Assembly (NCBI RefSeq): GCF_004912145.1
Contig: NZ_STGT01000008.1
Coordinates: 62,001-126,000 of the forward strand
Source of the DNA: Peteryoungia rhizophila
GTDB taxonomy: Bacteria; Pseudomonadota; Alphaproteobacteria; Rhizobiales; Rhizobiaceae
Length of the DNA: 64,000 nucleotides
Reading direction: 5' to 3'
This document shows, piece by piece, positions 53,226 through 61,655 of the stretch. The notes beneath the pieces are model-generated. The model had not been told where the DNA came from. It made no database searches and worked only from the letters and a program-made list of their open reading frames with translations. The position numbers and the translations under genes were made by a program. How positions within the stretch are numbered: the stretch's first letter is position 1; the number at the start of each line of letters is the position of its first letter.

Positions 53226-54416
53226 TCATTCTCCATTTTCGGGGCGGTCCCAGCCGGGGGCGAGCCGGACATATTTGATCGCGCGTCGGTGATAGGTGTA
53301 GGCGATGTGCAGGGACCCGTCCGGTCCTGACAGAAGCCATGGATAGGACATTTCCTTGTTTCGTCCATCGGTCGAATCGTTCGACAGACAGGTTCCGGGT
53401 CCATCTTCGACCAGGATCCGTTGCGGGAACGTCGCGCCGCCGTCGTTTGAGATGCTGACAGAGACAGGTGCGCGCGGCACTCCCCAGATGGGGGCGCAGC
53501 CCCCGGTCGGGTCCGCCTCCGGCCTGTCGTCCAGTTCTCCGAGTTCATCATAGAGAGAGGTTCGACGGTCCGGGGAGGCCGCGGCATTGACGGGATTGCA
53601 GATGATCGCAATGCGGCCGTCGTTGAGCGTGATCGCTGCGATAGAGGAGTTGTTGTTCGGCAGGTCGGTCGGTGTCGGAATGCTCCAGGTCAGGCCTTGA
53701 TCAGTGCTCTCAGTGCGGTAGACGAAGTCTGCCTGACGGCGGCGGAAGAAGGAGGCCATATGGCTTCCGCCAAGGGCTGTGGGAGACATGTGCACGCAGC
53801 CGATCGACTGGGAAAGCTCCTCAAGCGCCCAGGTCGCACCTGCGTCCTTGCTGATGCCGACGGCCGCGGTGTCATGGCTGCCATTCCACTTCTGGCCGGG
53901 GCGTGGGATGCAGCGGAAGATGGGGAGAAGCCAGGCGCCGTCTGCGCGTATCATGACCGGCGCGCGCACGAAGCTGCCGCGGGGCAGGTCGAGATAGCGG
54001 CCTTCCGCAGCGGTCAGCCGCGTCGGGTCTGCGGCATCCGTCGCGATCTCCGCCATCCTGATCCGGCATTCGTCCTGGTTGCCCGAAGGCTGCGACGTGT
54101 GAAGCAATAGCAGGCGACCGTCGGGCGCCTGGAACAGAACCGGGTTCTGCTCGGAATGTTCAGGGTCGGAGCTCAGCCGCTGAGGCGGCCCCCAGGCCGA
54201 TGCGCCCTCAGGCAGCACTGAGGCGTATATCGAAATGTCCGACTTGCCTTCGAGTGATCCGCCAAACCACGCGCAGATCAGGCTTCCGTCCGCCTGCCTG
54301 TGCAGGAAGGATGCGTGGTTCTGCACCATCGGAGACGGAAGATAGGCCTCGATCCGGCCCGTGGCGGTCGCGGTGAGTGCGCCGGTCATGCGCCGGGCGA
54401 TGTCATCAGGTGTCAT
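53226..54416 (-). CDS. Sialidase-fold (BNR/Asp-box) protein, apparently cytosolic
   Basis: A 396-residue six-bladed beta-propeller candidate. Three Asp-boxes are visible (SKDAGATW, STDQGLTW, SNDGGATF), along with the PF13088-type block SFLHRQADGSLICAWFGGSLEGKSD. The RIP motif of true sialidases is not evident, and there is no signal peptide. It is therefore unlikely to be a secreted sialidase; a cytosolic hydrolase or lyase for a glycosylated acid is more probable. GAGGAG precedes the ATG. First gene of the minus-strand unit with pdxA2 and the alcohol dehydrogenase. Function unknown. Confidence 0.8.
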   Translation of the reverse strand: MTPDDIARRMTGALTATATGRIEAYLPSPMVQNHASFLHRQADGSLICAWFGGSLEGKSDISIYASVLPEGASAWGPPQRLSSDPEHSEQNPVLFQAPDGRLLLLHTSQPSGNQDECRIRMAEIATDAADPTRLTAAEGRYLDLPRGSFVRAPVMIRADGAWLLPIFRCIPRPGQKWNGSHDTAAVGISKDAGATWALEELSQSIGCVHMSPTALGGSHMASFFRRRQADFVYRTESTDQGLTWSIPTPTDLPNNNSSIAAITLNDGRIAIICNPVNAAASPDRRTSLYDELGELDDRPEADPTGGCAPIWGVPRAPVSVSISNDGGATFPQRILVEDGPGTCLSNDSTDGRNKEMSYPWLLSGPDGSLHIAYTYHRRAIKYVRLAPGWDRPENGE

Positions 54417-54648
54417 TGAGCACTCCTCTCGCCCTTCGAATTCTGCTTTTTCTGCAAAGTTGTCAAGTTTGTTTATGTTGATAAATTGTTATGCGCGTGA
54501 AAACTAATGATCTAACTATCTGAAAATAAAAGTTATAATTTCCAGTCTGTCTCTGTAGAAATTTTACATTGGAAAATGATTTGACAAAGATGAGTGGAAG
54601 TTGGATGGTTTGAACATGCCGACGTGGAGGTCGGTCCGGGAGGGTGTG

Positions 54649-55524
54649 ATGCAGGTAGAAGAGAGGCGCGAGCGGGTTTCCGCAGCAGTGCTCTTCGCAA
54701 TCGGGGCGGCGGTTCTGGCTGCGTCCGATGCCGTGATCGTGCGTGCCCTCAATGGCGCGGTACATCCCTTCGTCATCGCCTTCTTCCGTGCCCTTTTCGG
54801 TATCGTGGTGGTCCTGCCTTTCCTGGTCCTCCGGCCGCAGATGCTCAAATCGACGCACACGGTCAGCCAGCATGCGGTGCGGGCCGTATTCAAGCTTTTC
54901 GCCATGGTGGCCTTCTTTGCTGCCTTCAGCATGGGGCCGCTGGCGGATGTAACAGCCATCGCCTTCATGTCTCCAATTTTTGTCGTTCTCGGTGCGGCCC
55001 TGTTGCTGGGCGAGAGGCCAGGTCTGGCTATGTTCGCTGCGGCGCTGGTCGGGTTTTCCGGTGCGATGATCATCGTCGGGCCGTCTCCATCAGGTTTCAC
55101 CCTGGCAATCGGACTGGCCCTTGTCGGCGCGCTTTTGCAGGCCGGTATCCAGCTGATCCTGAAATCGATGTCGCGCGGTGACTCCACGTCGACCCTCGTC
55201 GTGTGGAATCTGCTGTTGACCGTGCCGATTTCGCTCGTGATGGCCGTGCCCTTCTTTGCCATGCCTGGCAATCGGGAACTCGCGTTGCTTGCCCTGCAGG
55301 GCGTTGTGGGTACCACCTGCATGGGTCTGATGACCCATGCCATGTCGCTTGCGCCGGCCAGCATTGTCGCGCCGGTCGATTTTCTGCGGCTGCCGCTCGT
55401 GGCTATCGGCGGTCTCGCCCTGTTCAACGAATCCGTCGCGCTGACCACCGTGGTCGGTGCGATCCTGATCTGTCTCGCTGCGCTCATGGCTGCGCGCTTC
55501 AGAGGCGTGAAAGCTTCAAATTGA
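54649..55524 (+). CDS. EamA/DMT-family transporter
   Basis: About 291 residues with ten hydrophobic helices in two EamA repeats: AVLFAIGAAVLAASDAVIVRAL with ALFGIVVVLPFLVL, then ALVGALLQAGIQLILKSM with APASIVAPVDFLRLPLVAIGG. Family members export or import small metabolites; the substrate is unknown. The ATG at 54649 has GGGAGGG at good spacing; ATG 54616 and TTG 54601 are possible. The AT-rich gap 54417-54600 upstream holds the divergent promoters shared with the sialidase-fold gene. Confidence 0.87.
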   Translation: MQVEERRERVSAAVLFAIGAAVLAASDAVIVRALNGAVHPFVIAFFRALFGIVVVLPFLVLRPQMLKSTHTVSQHAVRAVFKLFAMVAFFAAFSMGPLADVTAIAFMSPIFVVLGAALLLGERPGLAMFAAALVGFSGAMIIVGPSPSGFTLAIGLALVGALLQAGIQLILKSMSRGDSTSTLVVWNLLLTVPISLVMAVPFFAMPGNRELALLALQGVVGTTCMGLMTHAMSLAPASIVAPVDFLRLPLVAIGGLALFNESVALTTVVGAILICLAALMAARFRGVKASN

Positions 55525-55547
55525 ATTCATCTGGGAGGAGAATGGAA

Positions 55548-57047
55548 ATGAGAAAGACTGCATTGCTTTGCGCCCTCGTCATGGGCACAGCCCTTTCGCC
55601 GGCCTATGCCGGCTCCGGTCCAATCAAGGTCGTGTTGCCTGAAGAGGCCGATCTGCTGGAGCCTTGCATGGCAACACGCTCCAATATCGGTCGTATCATC
55701 ATGGAGAATGTCAGCGAAACGCTGACGGAGCTCGATGTCCGCGGCGGTACCGGTGTTCAGCCGCGTCTCGCCGAGAAGTGGGAGCAGAATGCCGACGGCA
55801 GCTGGCGCTTTCATCTGCGCCAGGGTGTCAAGTTCTCCGACGGCACCGGCTTCGATGCAAAAGACGTCAAACATAGCTTCGACCGCATCATGAGCGACAA
55901 GAACGCCTGCGAATCCCGTCGCTATTTCGGCGGCATGACCGTTACCCCGACCGTCGTCGATGATTACACCGTCGACTTCAAGGCCGATCCGGTTCAGCCG
56001 ATCCTGCCGCTGCTTCTGTCGCTCGTCACCATGGTGCCCGAGGAGACGCCTCTTGAGTTCGTCCGAGAGCCTGTTGGAACCGGTCCCTACAAACTCACCA
56101 ACTGGACGCCGGGCCAGCAGATCGTCCTGACGAGCCGTGACGATTACTGGGGCGCAAAGCCCGAGGTGACCGAAGCCACCTATCTGTTCCGCGCCGATCC
56201 TGCGGTCCGCGCGGCCATGGTGCAGGCGGGGGAAGCAGATCTGTCGCCATCGATCTCGCAGGTCGAAGCCACCAATCCGGCGACCGATTTCTCCTATCTC
56301 GACAGTGAGACCGTCTATCTGCGAGTTGACCACAATATCGAGCCATTGAACGACGTTCGCGTCCGCCGTGCACTCAATCTGGCCGTTGATCGCGAAGCCT
56401 TCCTCGGCACGCTGCTGCCCGACAGTGCGCTGCTCGCAACCGCCATCGTGCCGCCGCCGACGCTCGGCTGGAATCCGGACGTGAAGGTGCCGGCTTATGA
56501 TCCCGAAGCGGCGAAGAAGCTGATCGAGGAGGCGAAGGCAGACGGCGTGAAGGTCGATACACCGATCACCATCATCGCCCGTTCGGCAAACTTCCCGAAT
56601 GTCACCGAAATCATGGAAGCGATCCAGCAACAGCTGCAGGAAGTCGGCTTCAACATCGATCTGAAGTTCGTCGAAGTGGCCGAGCACGAGCAGTATTATT
56701 CGAAGCCCTTTGCGGAAGGCCGTGGTCCTCAGATCGTCGCTGCCATGCACGACAATTCAAAGGGTGATCCCTCCTTCTCGATGTTCTTCAAATATGCGAC
56801 CGAGGGCACCCAGTCGGGCTTCTCCGACCCGAAGGTGGACGACCTGATCACGCGCGCTTCTGCTGCCGTCGGCGAGGAACGTGCCAAGCTCTGGTCGGAA
56901 GTGATCGCCTATCTGCATGACGAAGTGGTCGCAGATGTGCTTCTCTTCCACATGGTCGGCTTCTCGCGTGTCTCCGAGCGTCTGGACTTCAAGCCGACGA
57001 TGGCGACGAATTCCATGCTCCAACTCTCCGAGATCAAGATCAAGTAA
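55548..57047 (+). CDS. Dipeptide/oligopeptide-type ABC transporter substrate-binding protein (SBP_bac_5)
   Basis: A 499-residue periplasmic protein with a signal peptide (MRKTALLCALVMGTALSPAYAG). SBP_bac_5 features: RLAEKWEQNADGSWRFHLRQGVKFSDGTGFDAKDVKHSF, VGTGPYKLTNWTPGQQIVL, and RRALNLAVDREAFL. The gene for this cluster's importer, it probably carries the acid sugar or a conjugate rather than a peptide. The ATG at 55548 is seven bases after GGGAGGAG; the ATG at 55542 is too close to it. Confidence 0.9.
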   Translation: MRKTALLCALVMGTALSPAYAGSGPIKVVLPEEADLLEPCMATRSNIGRIIMENVSETLTELDVRGGTGVQPRLAEKWEQNADGSWRFHLRQGVKFSDGTGFDAKDVKHSFDRIMSDKNACESRRYFGGMTVTPTVVDDYTVDFKADPVQPILPLLLSLVTMVPEETPLEFVREPVGTGPYKLTNWTPGQQIVLTSRDDYWGAKPEVTEATYLFRADPAVRAAMVQAGEADLSPSISQVEATNPATDFSYLDSETVYLRVDHNIEPLNDVRVRRALNLAVDREAFLGTLLPDSALLATAIVPPPTLGWNPDVKVPAYDPEAAKKLIEEAKADGVKVDTPITIIARSANFPNVTEIMEAIQQQLQEVGFNIDLKFVEVAEHEQYYSKPFAEGRGPQIVAAMHDNSKGDPSFSMFFKYATEGTQSGFSDPKVDDLITRASAAVGEERAKLWSEVIAYLHDEVVADVLLFHMVGFSRVSERLDFKPTMATNSMLQLSEIKIK

Positions 57048-57085
57048 TCGTCGGGCGGCACGCGCCGTCTTATCAAGGCAAGTCA

Positions 57086-57115
57086 TGCGGCGGGATGATC
57101 CCGCCGCACCGTTTT
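57086..57115 (+). other. Intercistronic stem-loop between binding-protein and permease genes
   Basis: TGCGGCGGGA-TGA-TCCCGCCGCA is a perfect 10-bp stem with a three-base loop, followed by CCGTTTTCTT. In importer operons such elements stop part of the transcripts and protect the binding-protein mRNA, which gives more binding protein than permease. Confidence 0.65.
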
Positions 57116-57128
57116 CTTCGAGGACGCC

Positions 57129-58043
57129 ATGCTGAGCTTCATCCGAAAACGCGCCGTGGCCAGTTTGATCTCGCTGATCGGACTTGTGGTCATGGTCTTC
57201 TTCCTTTCTCGCCTGACGGGCGATCCGGCAGCCCTGTTCCTGCCGGTCGAGGCCTCCGAGGAGATGAAGAACCAGTTCCGGGAACTGCATGGCCTCAACG
57301 ATCCCCTGCTGGTGCAGTTCGGCCGCTATGTCGGCGATGTCGTCACGGGGGATCTCGGCGAATCCCTGCGCAAGGCGCGTCCGGCGCTCGACGTCGTCCT
57401 CGAAGCCTTCGTCTGGACGCTCTGGCTTGCGGTCATCACCATGAGCCTCGTCACGGCTGCTGCCATCGTCGTCGGCTCGCTTGCCGCCTTCCGGGCCGGT
57501 GGCTTCTTCGACCGCTTTTCCTCGATCGTTTCCCTCGTCGGGGCATCTGTGCCCGACTTCTGGCTGGCGATCGTGGCCATCGTCGTCTTCGCCGTGAACT
57601 TCGCCTGGCTGCCGACATCGGGCACGGGCACGTTCTGGCACTGGATCCTGCCGATATCAGTGCTTTTCGTTCGCCCCTTCGGGATCATCGTGCAGGTGGT
57701 GCGCGGGTCGATGATCTCGGCGCTCTCATCGGCCTATGTTAAGACGGCCCGCGCCAAGGGTGTGAAGTCCACCCCGATCATCTTCATCCATGCGCTGCGC
57801 AACGCGATGCTGCCGGTGATCACCGTCATCGGCGACCAGGCAGCCAGCCTGTTGAACGGTGCCGTCATCATCGAGACCATCTTCGGCTTTCCGGGCGTCG
57901 GCAAACTGATGATCGATTCCATCCTGCAGCGCGACTTCAACGTCGTGCTGGCGGCGATCCTCGTCACGGCGCTCGCCATCTTCCTCATGAACCTGCTGAT
58001 CGATCTTGCCTATGCGCTTCTCGATCCCCGCATCCGGAATTGA
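57129..58043 (+). CDS. Dpp/Opp-type ABC transporter permease (DppB class)
   Basis: A 304-residue membrane protein with six helices: N-terminal RKRAVASLISLIGLVVMVFFLSRLTGDPA, the DppB-specific FRELHGLNDPLLVQFGRYV, and the coupling loop VKTARAKGVKSTPIIFIHALRNAMLPVI. It pairs with the DppC-type permease encoded next. Confidence 0.9.
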   Translation: MLSFIRKRAVASLISLIGLVVMVFFLSRLTGDPAALFLPVEASEEMKNQFRELHGLNDPLLVQFGRYVGDVVTGDLGESLRKARPALDVVLEAFVWTLWLAVITMSLVTAAAIVVGSLAAFRAGGFFDRFSSIVSLVGASVPDFWLAIVAIVVFAVNFAWLPTSGTGTFWHWILPISVLFVRPFGIIVQVVRGSMISALSSAYVKTARAKGVKSTPIIFIHALRNAMLPVITVIGDQAASLLNGAVIIETIFGFPGVGKLMIDSILQRDFNVVLAAILVTALAIFLMNLLIDLAYALLDPRIRN

Positions 58044-58052
58044 GGAGAAGGC

Positions 58053-58970
58053 ATGTCCATTGAAGCCACCACCATCATTGACGAACCGCCCTTCCTCAAG
58101 CGGATGTTCCGCATGCTGCTCGCCGACAAGTTCGCGCTTTGCGCCGCGATCTTTCTGCTCATCATCCTTCTGATGGCCATCTTCGGCCCAAGCTGGCTCG
58201 GTGATCTCGCCACGAAGCAGAACCTGCGCGGCCGCAATGCAGCACCCTTCGATTTCGAGAGAGCCTGGGTCTGGTGGATGGGCGCGGATGCGCTCGGACG
58301 ACCGCTGCTTGCCCGCATCATCGTCGCCACGCAAAATACCGTCATGGTCGCCGCCGGTGCTGTGCTGATCTCCTCGGTCATCGGCACGGTCCTTGGTCTG
58401 ATCGCCGGCTTTTCCTCGCCACGTGTGAACCAGGTCATCATGCGGCTGGCGGATGTGATCATGTCCTTTCCATCGCTGCTAATCGCCGTCATCGTGCTCT
58501 ACATCCTTGGAGCCTCGATCCTGAACCTGATGATGGTGCTCGCGATTACCCGCATCCCGGTGTATCTGCGCACGACATGCGCCGAGGTGCTCGAAATTCG
58601 CGAGCGAATGTTCGTTCAGGCGGCCCGCGTCATGGGCGCGTCGAACAAGCGCATCCTGTTCCGGCATATTCTGCCCGTGGTGCTTCCAACGTTGACCACG
58701 CTCGCGACCCTCGATTTCGCCTATGTGATGCTTGCCGAAAGTGCCTTGTCCTTCCTCGGCATCGGCATCCAGCCGCCTGAAATCACCTGGGGCCTGATGA
58801 TCAGCCAGGGGCGGCAATACCTTACCAATGCCTGGTGGCTGTCCTTCTGGCCGGGGCTCGCGATTATCCTGACGACGATGTCGCTGAACCTTCTGTCCAA
58901 CTGGCTGCGGATTGCGCTCGATCCCGTGCAGCGCTGGCGTCTGGAAATGAAAGGGGCCACGAATGGCTGA
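58053..58970 (+). CDS. Dpp/Opp-type ABC transporter permease (DppC class)
   Basis: A 305-residue membrane protein with a DppC-type N-terminus (RMLLADKFALCAAIFLLIILLMAIFGP), WMGADALGRPLLARII, and the coupling loop VQAARVMGASNKRILFRHILP. It starts nine bases after the DppB-type gene and ends overlapping the ATPase gene by eight bases. Confidence 0.9.
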   Translation: MSIEATTIIDEPPFLKRMFRMLLADKFALCAAIFLLIILLMAIFGPSWLGDLATKQNLRGRNAAPFDFERAWVWWMGADALGRPLLARIIVATQNTVMVAAGAVLISSVIGTVLGLIAGFSSPRVNQVIMRLADVIMSFPSLLIAVIVLYILGASILNLMMVLAITRIPVYLRTTCAEVLEIRERMFVQAARVMGASNKRILFRHILPVVLPTLTTLATLDFAYVMLAESALSFLGIGIQPPEITWGLMISQGRQYLTNAWWLSFWPGLAIILTTMSLNLLSNWLRIALDPVQRWRLEMKGATNG

Positions 58971-60582
58971 CCATCTGCTCGAAGTACACAACCTCTCGGT
59001 CGAGTTCCACACGGCTGTCGGCGTGGTGAAGGCCGTGCGCGACATGTCCTATCATCTCGACCGCGGTGAGACGCTGGCGATCCTCGGCGAAAGCGGGTCG
59101 GGCAAGTCGGTGTCGTCTTCGGCGATCATGAACCTGATCGACATGCCGCCTGGTCGAATCTCCTCGGGCGAAATCCTGCTCGACGGTGTCGACCTGTTGA
59201 CTATGCCACTGTCGCAGCGACGCGAAATCAACGGTCGCAAGATTGCGATGATTTTCCAGGATCCTCTCAGCCACCTCAATCCGGTCTATACCGTCGGCTG
59301 GCAGATCCGCGAGGCGCTCACCACGCACGGCACGGACAGCACGAAAGCCCAGGCCGAGGCCCTTCGCCTTCTGGGGCGCGTCGGCATTCCCGACCCCGAA
59401 CATGCGCTCGATAAATATCCGCACGAGTTTTCCGGTGGTCAGCGACAGCGCGTTATGATTGCCATGGCGCTGGCACTCCGTCCCGATCTCCTGATCGCAG
59501 ATGAACCGACGACCGCGCTCGATGTCACGGTGCAGGCCGAGGTGCTGGCGCTTCTCAAGGAGTTGCAGCGCGAGACCGGCATGGCCGTCCTCATCATCAC
59601 GCATGATCTCGGCGTTGTGGCCGAGATTGCTGACCGGGTCGTGGTGATGGAGAAGGGTGTCCTCGTCGAGGCCGGCACGGTGCGCGAGGTCTACAAGAAT
59701 CCGCAGCATCCCTATACGAAGAAGCTGATCGCGGCAGCGCCGGGCAAAGGCGAAATGCATCAGCCACTGAAGGGTGCCAAACCCGTATTGAGCGTCCGGG
59801 ATGTGCGCAAGAACTACGGCGCCTTCGCGGCCTTGAAAGGCGTATCTTTCGATCTGCTGGCCGGTGAGACGCTGGCCGTCGTCGGCGAAAGCGGTTCGGG
59901 AAAATCGACACTCGCCCGTATTCTGCTCAGGCTCGATGAGCCGGATTCCGGGTCGGCGCTGTGGAAGGGCAGGGACCTTTTCCAGCTCACGCCTGCCGAA
60001 CTCTACAAGCTGCGTCGCGACCTGCAGATGGTCTTCCAGGATCCGACCCAGTCGCTCAATCCGCGCATGACCGTTTACCAGCTGATCTCGGAAGCCTGGG
60101 TCATCCATCCCGATATCCTGCCCAAAGCCAAGTGGCGGGAGCGGGTGGCCGAACTGTTGAGCCAGGTTGGCCTTGGGCCGGAGCATATGGGCCGTTACCC
60201 GCACCAGTTCTCGGGTGGCCAGCGCCAGCGCATCGCGATTGCCCGTGCTCTCGCGCTCGAACCGCAATTGATCATCTGTGACGAGGCCGTATCGGCGCTC
60301 GATGTCTCGGTCCAGGCCCAGGTCATCGCGCTTCTCGACGGGTTGAGAAAGCAGATGGGCATCGCCTTCATCTTCATCGCCCATGACCTGCCGGTCGTGC
60401 GAGACTTCGCCGACCATGTGATGGTGATGCAGAAGGGCGAGGTCGTGGAACTCGGAACGGTCAGAGAGATCTTCGAGACGCCCAAGCAAACCTACACCCA
60501 GGCGCTGCTCGCCGCCGGGCTCGATCCCGATCCCGACGTGCAGGCGCAGAACCGTGCCGCACGTCTCAGCCGTGCCTCCTAA
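58963..60582 (+). CDS. Fused dipeptide-type ABC transporter ATPase (DppD-DppF)
   Basis: A 539-residue protein with two ABC domains. The first has GESGSGKSVSS, signature FSGGQRQRVMIAMAL and Walker B LLIADEPTTALD. The second, from about residue 272, has GESGSGKSTLARILL, FSGGQRQRIAIARAL and LIICDEAVSALD. In E. coli these are two genes, dppD and dppF. The protein supplies both ATPases of the importer. Confidence 0.9.
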   Translation: MADHLLEVHNLSVEFHTAVGVVKAVRDMSYHLDRGETLAILGESGSGKSVSSSAIMNLIDMPPGRISSGEILLDGVDLLTMPLSQRREINGRKIAMIFQDPLSHLNPVYTVGWQIREALTTHGTDSTKAQAEALRLLGRVGIPDPEHALDKYPHEFSGGQRQRVMIAMALALRPDLLIADEPTTALDVTVQAEVLALLKELQRETGMAVLIITHDLGVVAEIADRVVVMEKGVLVEAGTVREVYKNPQHPYTKKLIAAAPGKGEMHQPLKGAKPVLSVRDVRKNYGAFAALKGVSFDLLAGETLAVVGESGSGKSTLARILLRLDEPDSGSALWKGRDLFQLTPAELYKLRRDLQMVFQDPTQSLNPRMTVYQLISEAWVIHPDILPKAKWRERVAELLSQVGLGPEHMGRYPHQFSGGQRQRIAIARALALEPQLIICDEAVSALDVSVQAQVIALLDGLRKQMGIAFIFIAHDLPVVRDFADHVMVMQKGEVVELGTVREIFETPKQTYTQALLAAGLDPDPDVQAQNRAARLSRAS

Positions 60583-60608
60583 GTCAGAAAATTCCGGAGA
60601 ACATCGTC

Positions 60609-61502
60609 ATGTCGAAAAAGGCCTTCGTCGCGCTCGTCACCTGCTTCAACGAGGACGAGACGATCAATTACGAAGCCACACGCGCGCAGGTCCGTCGTCA
60701 GGTTGCGGCCGGCAACAACATCATGTGTGCCGGCACGAACGGTGATTTCACCGCGCTGACCTTCGAGGAAAAGGTGAAGCTCGCGGAAGCCGTCGTCGAC
60801 GAGGTCGGCGGCAAGGTCGACGTTATCGTCAATGCCGGCATGCCGGCGACCTTCGAGACGATCAAGCTTGCAAAGGAATTCGACCGGATCGGGGTCACGG
60901 CGATCGCGGTCATCACGCCCTTCTTCATCGCCTGCACCCAGGATGGCCTGATCCGGCATTTCTCGACAGTCGCCGATGCAGTGAAGACGCCAATCTACCT
61001 CTACGACATTCCGGCCCGCACCCAGAACCATATCGAGCCGGAAACGGCGCGCAAGCTCGCAGCCCACGGCAACATCGCGGGCATCAAGGATTCGGGCGGT
61101 GCCAAGGAAACGCTGGAAGCCTATCTCGCTGTATCTTGCGACATGCCTGGCTTCGATGTCTATTCCGGGCCGGACCATCTCGTGCTCTGGGCGTTGCAGA
61201 ATGGCGCTGCGGGCTGCATTTCCGGGCTTGGCAATGCGCTTCCTGATGTGCTCGCCGGTATCCTGAAGGGCTACAATGGCGGTGACATCGCAGAGGCCGA
61301 GAGCCAGCAGTCGATCTTCACGGCCTTCCGTACCGATCTCTACGCCCTTGGCTTTGCCCCGGCCATGGTCAAGCGGGCGCTCTTCCTCCAGGATGCTTCG
61401 GTAGGTGCCAGCCGGCAACCAGCCCTGCTGCCGGATCCCGAGCAGGACGGGAAAATTGCAGACATACTTCGCCGATACGGGCTGCCGGTCCTGACCGGCT
61501 AA
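60609..61502 (+). CDS. DapA-family aldolase/dehydratase (dihydrodipicolinate synthase-like)
   Basis: A 297-residue class I aldolase of the N-acetylneuraminate lyase superfamily. Schiff-base lysine K160 in AGIKDSGG, tyrosine Y132 in IYLYDIPAR, and the carboxylate-binding loop GTNGDF (GTTGE in DapA). The altered loop and the catabolic setting argue against lysine synthesis; a retro-aldol step on a 2-oxo acid from this cluster is more likely. It starts 26 bases after the ATPase stop. The exact substrate is unknown. Confidence 0.85.
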   Translation: MSKKAFVALVTCFNEDETINYEATRAQVRRQVAAGNNIMCAGTNGDFTALTFEEKVKLAEAVVDEVGGKVDVIVNAGMPATFETIKLAKEFDRIGVTAIAVITPFFIACTQDGLIRHFSTVADAVKTPIYLYDIPARTQNHIEPETARKLAAHGNIAGIKDSGGAKETLEAYLAVSCDMPGFDVYSGPDHLVLWALQNGAAGCISGLGNALPDVLAGILKGYNGGDIAEAESQQSIFTAFRTDLYALGFAPAMVKRALFLQDASVGASRQPALLPDPEQDGKIADILRRYGLPVLTG

Positions 61503-61554
61503 AGTCAGATCGACCGCCGGCTCGTTCTCCGGAATTTCGATTTCCACCTTCATT

Positions 61555-61581
61555 CGGCCGCAAGCACCTCCGCTGCGGCCG
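61555..61581 (+). terminator. Hairpin after the DapA-family gene
   Basis: CGGCCGCA and TGCGGCCG form a perfect 8-bp stem with an 11-base loop, 52 bases after the aldolase stop, before the LacI gene. Only TTG follows, so it may terminate weakly. Confidence 0.42.
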
Positions 61582-61629
61582 TTGTCGATTGTTCAGGACG
61601 AAGCTGTTGTGTTGATCGCGGGACTGGCC

Positions 61630-61646
61630 TAGTAAATATTTTCTTG
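61630..61646. promoter_or_regulatory. LacI operator candidate in front of the LacI gene
   Basis: TAGTAAATATTTTCTTG lies ten bases before the LacI start. The same 17 bases with one change recur before the sugar-binding-protein gene at 62823-62839. Autoregulation by the LacI protein is inferred. Confidence 0.5.
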
Positions 61647-61655
61647 AGGTTTACC

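Noticed and set aside
49225..54492. Repeated TTGTTAT heptamers (49225, 49282 inverted, 54486) as GntR operators
   Set aside because: A 7-base A+T-rich word in A+T-rich intergenic DNA recurs easily, and no symmetrical FadR-type site could be built around all three.
60579..61553. 324-codon minus-strand frame opposite the DapA-family gene, beginning MKVEIEIPENEP
   Set aside because: Antisense to a clear aldolase gene; only the first residues look protein-like, and the rest is an Asp/Gly/Arg-rich shadow. No ribosome binding site spacing supports it.
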